From NCBI GenBank assembly GCA_017506865.1, contig JAFCMP010000526.1, positions 248,001 to 312,000 of the forward strand: a stretch of 64,000 bases of DNA, given 5' to 3'. The DNA is from Tribonema minus. Its lineage: Eukaryota > Sar > Xanthophyceae > Tribonematales > Tribonemataceae. The translations under genes were made by a program, and so were the position numbers. Positions 34,501 through 46,700 of this stretch are shown one piece after another (position 1 is the stretch's first letter; every line of letters begins with the position of its first letter). Under the pieces are notes generated by a model. That model was not told the DNA's origin and ran no database searches. It saw only the letters and a program-made list of their open reading frames with translations.

Positions 34501-36566
34501 TTTGATTGAATCCTCTACTGTCATGTGCCTGTATCGCCGGTCGGTGTGCACACGTATGTGCCGTTGGGCCACGAGTACTGAATGCCGTTGCGCAATATTG
34601 CATGTGGCTGTTTGCCAGCACCATAACGCTTGCCACAACGTTGCTGGCACCAGGCTGAGCACGAACAACACATGCAGACTACTGCAGTGGCAGGTTGGTT
34701 TCTGCAATGCCAATGACAGTTGTTGGTGTGGTGGAGCATTATGTTGCTGTGTGGCGAGAAAGTCACGCGTCTTGTAGAAAGCTTAGCGTACAACATTGAT
34801 GACCAGGGCTTTTGTGTGCTCTGAGCAAGAAATTGACATTAAATGCCACAATCATTACTTCTGAAGTAGGAAATCCAACCTGAAGTCTTTTGGTGACATG
34901 TATGCTGGTGTAAACACTGGTGATTGTGGCATATCGCAATGTCAGCCTCTACTTTGACTTGCGCATCTGCCTGTGATGCAACAAAAGATAGAATTTTTTT
35001 TTTTTTTAAGAACGAGGCACTTGCTCGTGATCACTTTCTGTATATCCCTTGTTGAGCTTTGCAAATGTATACCAAAAGCTTTAACTGCTACATTTACTCT
35101 GTGCTTTTAAGCACTGGCATGCACGCGTCTATTTTAATTGGCGCCCAAAACTATTTATTTCTTGAGATTGACGGAAACCGACACTCTCGGACACTGCTGG
35201 ATGTGCTACGGGCACAGACTGCTGCGCCCTCACACAGTTGACAGTGGCCTGCAGGCATGGCGCAATCAAATAATCCTCACCCTGCTGCATTACCTACCTA
35301 CCCCACTGTACTACCTCTCTGTATACTATAGTATGCCTTTGACTTCCCTTCCATACTAGAAGTATGCTTTGTACAACCCCTGCGTGCCCCATGCATCATG
35401 CCCCCCCATTTGTGACAACCGCACAGGCCAAGATTGACTGTGCCATCGTGCCCAGCAAGGACCGCGAAGACGGCCGTGCCCCAGTGCTCATCGACCCCAG
35501 CGGCTTCAGCATCGATCCCGCCGACCAGCTCGCGTGCGTCAAATTCACCAGCGACGCCCCCCGCACCAAAGTTCAAGTGACGACGCAGACGGGCCGCATC
35601 TTCATCAGCAACTGCTACTTTGGGGACAGGACATTTCGCATGTACGGCGCCGAGCGCGCGTCAGCAATCAGCGTGCACAACGTGGTGGCGGGGGAATGGC
35701 TCCCGCTGATGCTCATCCAGCTGGTGGATGGCATCGCAGAGGGGTTTGAAGTTGAGCCGCCGCTGGCGCCGGGCACGTACACCCTTGGGGTATGTATCAC
35801 ACCATCTCTGTTCACACTTGAATTTTTCATCATGAAGCTGTGAAACTCCGTGATGAGTGGAGGCGCTGAAAGTGTCAGGAAGATAAAGCACTTTGGCGCT
35901 TGTGGTGACGAGTGCTCCAACTTTCTTCAAGGCACAAAGTCTTATTGACTTTTTTTATGAAGTCACATGGTAGTTGCCCGCGCGCCATGTTGTATAATTT
36001 CATGCACTTAGTCACTATCATCTACTAGTAGTACGAGTTAGCTACGTGTTCCACCAACTTGGCAGTACCTGAACATCGCTGCATCTGCCAGTGGTGCAGC
36101 CGGGCAGTGGCACGAGTACTCTGAAGTCCTGTTGCTCAACAGCGATCATGGAATGCGCGTACTGCGGGCATGGTGCCTACATGTAAATGTGATGTGTACT
36201 CAGAAGACCTGGATGCAGTGACTCCGCTTTGCCCCTGGACCAGGAAGCAAACATTCAATAAGATTGGGCTGCTGACATGAGGCATGAAGTAGCACAATAA
36301 AGTATCATAATAGCACTCAGTCTGGTATACTTGCATGCTGGATTGGGTATACCAAGTCTGTTCCATGGCTCATTGAATCAGGTGCACTTGTCACCACAGG
36401 TACAAGGCTTGTGGACTTGCTCGCAACAAAACAATCAGAAAGCCGTCTGTGTTCTAACAACTGCCGCTGCTGTCTGACCACTGCTCCGCCGCTGCAGATC
36501 ACCAAGAACCCCACTTGCGTGGGGCAGGCCTGCTCAGAAGGTTTTCTTGCCATAGCTGGACTGTGA
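28572..36566 (+). CDS. Secreted SGNH/GDSL-type hydrolase with Thr/Pro linker, gene A (7 exons)
   Basis: Exons: 28572-28772, 29344-29511, 31482-31520, 32684-33097, 33576-34019, 35427-35789, 36498-36566 (TGA); all phase 0, 565 residues. Residues 1-23 form a signal peptide (LVSVLLLLSHGLKAQ). Residues 68-136 are a Thr/Pro/Arg linker (RRPTTRRPTT type). The hydrolase domain has Ser206 in LGILGGSIS, Asn270 in VTEFTLND, and Asp360-x-x-His363 in VDGIHPSAY, matching the SGNH serine-esterase pattern of nucleophile, oxyanion-hole Asn and D-x-x-H. A Cys-containing C-terminal domain follows (AKIDCAIVP to APGTYTLG, about 423-543), then a short exon with NPTCVGQAC. It probably acts outside the cell on ester-linked substituents of polysaccharide or lipid; the substrate is unknown. 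Linking of the signal exon to the rest is inferred, supported by the same order in gene B. More linker exons could exist. Confidence 0.78.
29344..29511 (+). other. Thr/Pro linker exon (gene A, 56 codons)
   Basis: Phase-0 exon after CTTCTGCAG, ending ACGATG/GTACAG. In phase 0 it reads SPTRQPTKRPTTRRPTTRRP and onward. Another frame gives AYHKAAYHK-type peptides and no stop, but phase 0 is required by the flanking exons and matches the other linker exons. Confidence 0.75.
31482..31520 (+). other. Thr/Pro linker micro-exon (gene A, 13 codons)
   Basis: 39 bp after CCCAATTCAG, ending TTGCCG/GTGAGA. Reads APSRQPTSQPTLP in phase 0. Confidence 0.65.
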
Positions 36567-37784
36567 GCTTGGCTCGAGCTTGACTGTCACAGCGAGCTTT
36601 GCTCGCGGAAGTACTGTATTTGGTTCCGCTTGAGGTGCAGGAGTTGGTAACCTTTTCAAACATGCAAGAGATTATCTGATGCAGCTCTTGTGCTTGTGCC
36701 AAGCGTGTGCCGCAGTGCTCACAGCGCATTTGTAATATGCGTCCAGATGTCGTACAGGTATACCGAGATACATTGTTTTGACACCACCTGGAGGCACAGT
36801 AACAGCAGCTCACAGCAAGCACCATCTACAGTCACTGACCCCTGCAGGCCAACTAATAGTATATGCATAGATACAACAGATGGGCATCAGGGAGCACTTG
36901 GTGCAAGCACTCGCACAAAGAACTCCAGGCGCTTGAAACACATGTCGATCGAGTACTCGTGACATTGCAGTTACATGTCTAATGTTCACAGTTTGCAATT
37001 ACGGGGTGCCCAGGGCTCTGCATGCACATATGTGTCTTATTTGGTGTCAAAACTGCTTGTGCGCTGCGTTTGGTAAGTCGATGTGACGTGAGTGAACTTC
37101 AAGGTAATTCCCCTCATCACTGTGTGCTGCACAGACTCTGCACTCAAAACTTCAAGTTGTTGGAGGATGCGGTTGGTCAATTGGTCCAGGGCACGAATTC
37201 AATGCTTGCGCTGCATTCACGAATCGATTGTTTTAAAACTCTCAACTTCAGGTTGAAGGTGCCAAAGCATTGAGAACAGCCTTTGCCGCATTGGGCATCT
37301 TGGAGATCCACAAGTGACTGGCGCTTCTCGTGCACACTCAGGCGTTCGTGGCCTCTGGGCCATCAATATTGCAGATGGCGTGGTGCATTGCATAAATATT
37401 TCTAAGCAAACGTAATGGTTTGAAGATAATACGTCAAACTTTGAATGGATGTCTTCTTCTTCTCTAGTGCCTGACATTGCGCAAGCACACGTGCCATGTG
37501 CCGCTGCAGAAGTTCTCTTCTTTCTGCTGATGTTTGACGCTCGAACTTGACATGGGCTGCAAACGAAACTACTACGGCCTCCAGCTGGGGGGGGTGGGGG
37601 GCATGTCAACAAGTTCGGATCCATTTTTAAAATGATGTAACCTCAGTGGGTGCTTTTTGTTTTTTTAAGCCAGTGCTCATTGAAGCAGTGCTCAGTTATC
37701 CTTCGACACTGACGTTTCGGCGTAATCTACGTGTGCGTTCGGCAGGTTTGAATTTCCCGCCAGAGCACACCAGGTCCTGTTGCA
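36567..37784. other. Spacer between the tandem hydrolase genes
   Basis: 1.2 kb with no recognisable coding stretch. TGTAATAT at about 36730 could be a polyadenylation signal for gene A. A G-run (37588-37598) and a fragment of the dispersed repeat (about 37647) lie here. The promoter of gene B must be in or before this region; no TATA is evident. Confidence 0.45.
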
Positions 37785-40700
37785 ATGCGATTGCATGTGG
37801 CGTCAAACCTGGTGCCACTGGGCGTGCTGGTGTTGCTGCTACCGCGCGGCTTAGAAGCTCAAGGTGCTCCAGCAGCCGTTGCCTGTCGCTTGCCTGATGG
37901 ACTTCTGGAGGGAGACCAGCAAACACTTCGGCAGGAGGAGCCGGTCAACCAAGCTGCGGCTGCCGCAAACCGCAATTTGGCTGAGGTGTGTGATCTGTCA
38001 AAACATGGCCGTAACTCACCTCTGCAGCAAGCGTTTCCTGATCTAGAATAAAATCAATACTGAGTAGTAGTAGTGTAAGCCGAGGAAATTCAATGCATAG
38101 GATAGGAAACCCGATCTCCTGGGGGCCTTACTTCAAATCCTCAGTGCTGTAGAAATGGAGTGGTACAACGTAATTCGTATGTAGACCCCACAATCGTTTG
38201 AAGTGTCTTCGAGCTCGGAGTTGAATTTCAGAAAATCATATACAAAAACCATAGTGTACATGTACACATAGTACGATTGGTCTGCACAAAAACAAACATA
38301 AACTTTTTGAAGAAAACAGGTTGTGCCTACTTTAAATTTTGTCACCGTGACAGTGTCACTTGGCAAGTATTTGTGATAACTTTAACATCAAGGAATACTG
38401 TCAGAGTATCCGAGTCCCATCGGCCCCAATGCAACGGTTCCCTGAAAGTTGAACTTATGTGCAAAAGGCAACCGAAGAATCTGATGAATCAGATGACTCA
38501 TTAAAAAAAAATGTTTTAATTTAGTTAGTTCAGAATCTGGAAGGCTGCTGTGCTGCACGCCGGTGCGACCCAGGCTGGACTGGACCAGGTGTCTTTGACG
38601 TTGAGTCAGTCTGCTGCATACTATTAGTAGCGAGAGCCTATCGATAGATACCATGTAGTACCTGCCAAGTGACCACTGTGAGAGCCTGAGTGTGTCTTAA
38701 GAATTCCAGAAACCGACTGTGGATGTGCATGACGTACATCATGATCGTGCAGACGGACTCCACTGGCAGGACCTGGAATAACATCAAGTTGTTGATTATC
38801 ACTGTGGCACAATTCTTAAAATTTAATGGTGCACCTGGTGAACAGCGTTGCCTAGGAATTGAATGTGCTGGCTGCACCGTGACGCTCAAGCTGACCGCCA
38901 CTCCTAGACTAAGACAGTCACCATTGATAAGAAGTTGTTCCCAGCTGAACCTGCATTAGCTGATGCGCTGCCACACGGTGAGCACATCTGACAGTGTGCA
39001 GACATCGGATGCATCATGCGTGCAACTGCAAAATGTGATCCCCTGTGAGCAGAGACGGTGGCACATCTGATTCAGTGCACATGCTTGCGCGCATTGCACT
39101 ATCTGTCAAGCATATACTATTAGTAACATTATGTAGTATGTTTTTTAATATAACAGCTGCACAATGTATTGTCCTGCCTTGCATTATGATGGTACTATTA
39201 AACACACAAGTCTTCGACTTAGTACCCGATCTTGAAGCACTTTAATTTGAACATATAATTTAAATTTATAAATATTTAAACTATTGATAATAGTATGTAT
39301 AGTACTACGGTGCTCAAAAGCCTTAAGGTCGATTCTGAATCATTCTCATAACCTAGTACTACTCTAGTGAGTGGTGTAATAATAACAATATCAATGGCGT
39401 ACAGAACCAGCCTGAGGGACGTGCCCAAATTTTAAAGACCTGTCAGTGATTCAGAAGTGACTGCTAATATATACCTACCACCACAGAGTCGACTGACTGA
39501 CAGTCTGGTGGCACTGCCAGTGAGTATATCTAGTAGCTATAGCCTATAGTATGTATGGCAGAGCATGCAGCCTGGCAAGGAACGGTGCAGGGAACGATCC
39601 CCGCGGCTGCTAGGATTCCGAAGTTCAATGGTAGTTGTAGACAGTTCTGGTAGTTCTGGCTTGCTGTTAGGCTGCCCAGGGCAGTGATGCAGGTGCAATT
39701 GCATCTGGCAGGCCAGTGACCAGCAGGTTGAACTAGATTTCCTCAGAGCACGGGAGCACGCTAGTTGTAGTCCCCCTGTTCTGGGGGGACCATGCTTTGT
39801 CCAATGGCTGCTCACTCTACGAGTAGCTCAGGCAAGGGCACCAAGGTGAATAACACACAGGTAACCTGATCACTTGCCATGTGTTGTGTTCTGCCTGCTC
39901 GTTGAGTGCCTGTGCTGGGATGGACCCATTCGGAGGAGTCACTTGTGTAGCATCATCTGCAAGGTATCTTTGGCAAGAGATGGCATTCTGCTTGCTCTAG
40001 CTTTGCTTGCTGGTGGTTTGTAGCTTGCACTGCTAGCCTCTGTCATCTCAATTAGGAAGTCACCGCTCCTGCCAGTGGACATTATGATCCTGAGGTATAG
40101 ACGATTGTTTAACTATCATAATATTTTCAAAGATGATTGTTGTGAAAACTGTCACTGGCAGGCTCCAAGTCTCAGACTCTCAGAGTCTGCTGTCAAAATA
40201 CTTGCTGCCAGACTGACAGTGCAGGTGCCGTCGCGGTGGTAGCACTGCGCTCCATAATCATTATGTCTCCTCATTGCACAATCATAGTCATTATGTCACT
40301 GATGGCATGTATATAGTAATGTAAATACGCTGTAACAACAGTTGCTGCTGGTGATTTAAATTGAAGACTGAACCCATTTTGTTAACAATTGTGCTCCTTC
40401 GGTGGTAGCAAGTTGCAGTTCACTGTTACATGTAGTACAGTCTGCGTAACACACTGCATTACAATTATTATTGTATTTAAATTGATATATGTTTATGATG
40501 AATAATACTATTTATTTATAATATCCCATTGCCATGATGGTCAACTATAACATTGCCACAGCCACCTGAGGCTCCTCCTCCTCAGGAGGCTCCTCCGAGT
40601 CGGAGTCCTCAGGCTATTTGTAATAGTACTTGTAATGGCCTGCTAGTGATATATTATATTTCGAGACAAAAAGAAATGATGGAGTGCATTGCCGAGTTGA

Positions 40701-43700
40701 TGCCTACGCGAAGGCAGACTGTCATGGTGACATTCAAGTGCATATTTGATCGAAGTTGACGCTGCATTGGGGCACACCGTGGCACAGTGACTGCGAGAAC
40801 CTCGCAGTGACTGAAGACTCTGGATACTACTTCGAAGTATTAGCTGTGACATTTTTGAGAGCTTCTGGCTCCGCCACGGCCTCAAAGCAAGCGCCCACGC
40901 TCGTCACGGTCATGCCCCCAATAGCAATAAATTGACAGTTCCGTCATACTATAATACGCCTCCTCCCCTAGCACGGCTACCAACTGCTGGACAATCAGCT
41001 GAAACAGTGCTCATGCATGATGAACTTTGAAAATATGGTGGTTGGCCTAAGGCTTCCAGTGGTTCAAAATTTTGGGATGCACCGCTAACACATGTGCAGT
41101 GACTCAGTCTTGCAGTACCTGTTACTGTTACAGTAGTGATAGCCAGGATTAAGACCTTTAAGATGGCGTGACAACAACCCGCCGGCGGATGCGAAAAAGC
41201 GACACCAAGGCAAAGTAGCGTTCCTTGTGTCACACGCCGCGTGGCCATTGTGAACAGTTCTGCACCTGGTCCATTGCATTCACAGCCTGAGAAAAGGGCA
41301 CAATTCGAATCATGCTACTCCAAGTTTGAATTGAAGTTATTTATCAGGACTTAGGTAACTTGAACAGCTCAACTTCAATTGCTGCTTAGAATCTCAACTT
41401 CAAACCTCAATTATATATTGAAGTTCAACACTTTTTGAACTTCTGAAACCTCAATACTCGATGAGTCAATGTGCTCTACTAGTCTAGTGGTACGGTAACC
41501 TCAGCAAGCCGACCACTACAGTAGGAAGTTATGGTGGGTTCAACATCATAGAGATACATCAACTGCGTTGTTTGGGCTGATCATATAATTTATGATTGGC
41601 TGTACTCGTTGCCATCAGTGATCAAGAGTCACTGGAACGCTCAAATTGCGAAAAACGGGACCTGAATTCAAAACGGGACTCACAGGGGTGAACTCTGCAG
41701 ATGGACTTCTCTCAATTGTGATGTGGGTGTAATGTGCAGATGGACTTCTCTCAATTGTGATTGTGCGGGTGTATAGAAATAAACAATGTAGCAAAAAGAA
41801 TTGCTTTTTATGTCCAAGATGAGATGCACCATGTTGAACCTGGACTTGAACATTAGATTCGACTTTGAACTTTGGCTAAGTACAGAAGTTCAACTCCAAA
41901 TTGAAGTTTGAAAAGTGCTCAGTGCTCATCATGGAATTTCAACCAACTTCAATACTGGTGCTTCACCTCATAACCTCAACATTATGTTGAAATTCAGCAG
42001 CAAACGCTGGCAGGGTTCAACCAATATTCGCCAATTTGAAAGTGGTTTGATGCTGGGTCCTGTTTTCCCAGTTCAGGTCCCTTTTTTCGCAAATCAATCC
42101 TTGGACTGCCAGCGGGTGTTACGCCGGGCCCCGCAGATCCACTGTACTAGTGCTGCTAGTAGTACTACTTAACTACTAGTAGTAGCTCCCGAGTGACTCC
42201 ACTGGCAATTGTACTAGTCACTACGGTAGCTGCTCCGGCACTCAGTGCTTGATGACTATATCGAGCTGACAGCCTCAGTCTGTCACACAGTGTAGTACAC
42301 CCACTATTGCATAGGCAACCCGGCCTCCCTTGGGCTATATTATTACACGGTTATTGGTGGAAGGCACTTGCGGCTAACCATCTCTTGTCACCTACTAGTA
42401 GAGCTCTACGATCTTTTAATTCAATGTCATTACAAGTCCATATTATTAAGTACACCCACTAGTAGCAGCCTCTGAAATTGACAGAAAACGGTTTCTAGAT
42501 GATCCCTGTAGATGTCACAGCAGACCCGACAATCACTTTGGCTGCGCCTTCAAATTCCTGTTGTGCGCGCCCATACAGACATGATGCTCTGTGCTTCAGT
42601 GACTTGATCAATCAGTTGCCTGGAAAATATTGATTATTCTACTACTTTAGTAGTTACTGTACTGATAGTGCTGCTGCAGCATTTGTCAGCTGTTAAATAA
42701 GGCACTGCATGTGTCACAGTCACTGTGGTCTAAATGCTGCATGCGCACGCAGTACGGTAGCTTTTAAGACAAGGTCTTCACTGGTTGGCAATAATCGTCT
42801 GCTGCAGCAGATGCTGCTCAGTACTTGCTAGTGTGCCCCACTGGCAGTGCGACACAGCTCCTGCCAGTGTGTAGCATGATGCATCGATATCATTTGGCAT
42901 AGAATGTACTACACATCATGTGTGATGCCACACCATGCACACAGTTGAAAAAGAAGCCTTAGGGCTCAACTTGTCTTCGAGTTCAAGTTGTCAATGAGTG
43001 CTCCATGGAAGTTGCTACTAGTAGCAAGTGACTTGTAGTGTCACAGTGTTGCCAGGCGTGAAGAGCTCAAGAGCCGCTCAGTGATTCTGCACCGTAGTAC
43101 CAATTGGTGACTCAGAGGCATTGTGTCGCCGGCTTGAAGTGCAACTGTACCACCGGCAGATACTGCAACGTCTGATGTTGGGTGCTGCATGATGCTTCCC
43201 AAGGCGGCTTTTAGATCTGCGCGCCTATCATTTGGACTCCAGAACAGGTGGTTGAACTCCAGAACAGGTGGCTATCATTTGGACTCCAGAACAGGTGGTT
43301 GAAATCAGGCGATCTTCTCACCATGCAGTGGTTTGCTAGTCAATCGTTATGTACCTTTTTTCCTCACGGCACCAAGCTGTTAGTGAAACAATTGATTGGG
43401 CATTTTCTTTGAACTTGATACTTGCAGGCTAAATGCCGTGCAGCCATTATGATATTTAGCAAGCAACCCATCCTGCAGCCTTTTGCTATGCTTGCCTTTT
43501 TTAGAGTCCAACAAGGCAGCCTACCAACCGGCCTACCACAAAGCGGCCTACCACGAAGCGGCCTACCACGAAGCGGCCTACCACGAAGCGGCCTACGACG
43601 AAGCGGCCTACGACGGTATGATGTCGAATTTTCATACTTCAGAGTAACAGATACCATCAAATTGCGACATGCATGCCGATTCTGAAGGTATCAGTGAATC

Positions 43701-46700
43701 AGATTATGGGGCTCTGTTTAACAGTTGTTTTGTCCGTGTATCTGTCAATAATCTGAGACTCTTTGCAGTGATCATTAAATGCCAACTTGTTGAAGGCAAC
43801 TGCAGCAGCTGCAATCGGTTCATCATTAACAGTATTCGCCAAATGTCTGCCGCTGTTGCGACGGGCTGTTCTTGTTGAGTAAAGCTACATACTCACAACT
43901 AAAAGAAAAACATAGCTATAGCTAATGAATACATGCAGGACTGGCATGTGTACTTGAATAATTTCCGCTTTGAGGGGCGGAAAACCTATTCCGCACCAGT
44001 CGTAAACAACAGTATGCTCCTCTTGAGCTCATGCGCGCTTTGAAATTCCCCATTGGATGTCTCGAGCATATTCAGACACTCACAAAGCTAGCTGCAGATG
44101 GGAATCAGACGGGGCCTCCCCCGCCGCTGCCTCCAAGCCCACTTGGAGAGCACCACCACTGGTGCCACGAGTCTCAGACTGGGGCGCAGCCAAAAATGAC
44201 ATGACCCTCTGCGACAACCCCATCCGCAACGCATTAGAGAGCGCAGCCCTTATCCTCTGGCTCGCCACCGCAAACCTCTTATTGAGCTCCTCATGCTGAG
44301 GCTTGAAGGCGCGCCCCTCGCGGACTTCAGATTCCTCCGCCATGTCGTGGATCAGCGCGGCCAGTTCGTTGTCGACGACACCGGAGGAACCAAATGCCGC
44401 TGTGGCAAGGATATAGCGATTCGCGTCCAACTGTGTACCTACATACAACCTTGTGACGAACCCTCTGCAGCATCTGCAGATGGGCACATGCCTGAAACGA
44501 AGTCGATCAAATCTTGTCCTTCGGTTGTGGCCATGACACTGCAGTACAGGTATCGACATACACCTTGCTGTCTTCAAATTGTTTGCCGTTGCTGACAACT
44601 GCTGAAATACCAATCATGCCACATTTTTTTGTGTCCTGGACCTGGCCAGAGGTGACCGTTGTTATGTCTAGTGAGGATTCATATTTCATGACGGCCTGCA
44701 CATACCCAAGTCAGCTGTAAAAACATAGAAGGTTGCCTCAACAGCGTGACTGACATGCAAGTCGAGAACAGCGTGTGTGTTTATACTGGGGGGGAGGGGC
44801 GGTCATTCCGTGTACCCCCCGTACTAGCAGTCCTTCTCTGCTGCATGCCCATGACATGGTCCTTAGCCCCTACCTTACTCATCATGCCCTAACCCAAACC
44901 ATGCGGGGCTTTATCGCCACCATATACGGTATATACTTTGAGTACGCTTTCACTGAAGTCATTGATGCTGATGTACACGTAGCTGTGGCCAAGGTGTTGT
45001 CAATACAACACATATCGGCACAGTGTCATACAGGTAGTACCAATTGAAAATGCATTTTATCGATACATAACATCTGGGTGCAGGTGCACGAGCAATTGTG
45101 GAGCTGCAACCCATAATGGTATAACGCTACTGGTATTCATCATAGTTGATGCATGGGCAGCCGTCATGGTGATGCAATGGTGAATCAAAAGTGTAATATG
45201 AACCTGCCCTGTTGACTGCCTCAAGGCTATACACCTTCAAGTTGTCAAACATGTTGTCAACCAGACCCGTGGCGACCCTGTCAGTCACTGACAGGCTGAG
45301 GGTCCTCCGTGTCCATCAGCTGCAGCGCAGAGCGGGCATGTAAGCCTATTAGTAACTTAATGAATAGCATTCCGTGCGGCTTCTGCTGCCTTCGCTGCTT
45401 CGCCTTAGTACTTCAATGCTGAAACTCTGCCTGCTGCAAATGCTGCTGCGGCTGTGCTCATGACCTGTACAAACTGCGGACTCCGTTGCACTGCCCTTTG
45501 CAGAGGCCGACACGGCAGCCCACTACACAGCGGCCCACCAAGCAGCCCACCAGCAAGCCTACGCCGGTACGACATCAACGTTGATGTTGCTGAGTTACCA
45601 CCGCTGTTTTCTATGTCTTCACGTTTGTTGAAGGTCTAATTCACACCGTAGTGCTGGAAGTTAACTTCAATCTAAGTAGACGCGAGGACTGTGTACCACC
45701 AGAGTGCCCTGGTGAATCGAGATGGCTGACACTATCTGATCGTCTCAAGAACATTGAAGTGACACTTTGCCTCAGGCTCTGGGGTTGATGTGCCAAGCTT
45801 GGCTATGTCACGGCAGAGTGCTACCAATTGCTTTATAAAGCTTTCAAATAATGCATCATCATGATCATGATAAATCTTGTTGAGGGTCTTGGGCGGTGAT
45901 GCAGTTCAAGCTGTTTCAGAGGTTGCTGTGAATATCGAACAACAGTAGAACGCTTGCTCATGGCAATGCAGGTGTTCAACAAGCTGCGTTGGTATGTATG
46001 CACAATCATATATTGAGGAGCACAACATGAATGGCATTGGCGCACTGGCTGTTGGTTCCGCTGAAACAAGCATGCCAAGCATCTCCTACTACTGTAGTAC
46101 CTGTGCTGATAACACGTCATTGCCTACGGAGATTCACACAAAGTGAGCAATCACTAGCCCTGAGTGCCACGTGTCACTCACAGTGCATATTGATCCCAAG
46201 TCTGTGCTATAGAAAAGTTCTAAGTAAACGCCCCTTCAGGTAGGAGCGCCCAATCTGCTTGCTGACCTACTCGACAAGTCATGCAAAACCTGCATTTATT
46301 AGCAGACTTGTATCAGTATTACTAAGCTGCACTTGACACAGCAGCATGTTTGTATTGCAACAGCTTTCACCGTCATCTGAGCCACACAGCGGACGCTTAC
46401 TGCTTAATCCCTTGCCCTGTGTTCTTTTCAGAGGCCGACAAGGCAGCCAACGAGGCAGCCAACTAGGAAGCCGACGTCGCTGGTGAGACGTCAATGCTGA
46501 AAAAGCTAGCAATACTGCCACTTTTTTTCTCCTTGTGTCTGTCAGCAAACCCGCTGCCATTCAGCAAAGTGAGCAAACATGCATCATGCTGTAGACTCCG
46601 ATATCAGATTCTGTTGTTGCAGCCATGGACAATTGGGCATTGAGAGCATCACCTCGTTCTCTGGCTCCTTGTTGTTGGTGCTGTTGGCGCGGCAAAACAG

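Noticed and set aside
29344-43615. Ala/Tyr/His/Lys repeats (AAYHK type) in the linker exons
   Set aside because: This is a shifted reading. Flanking exons demand phase 0, which gives RPTTK/RQPT repeats, and one related exon has a stop in the Ala/Tyr frame.
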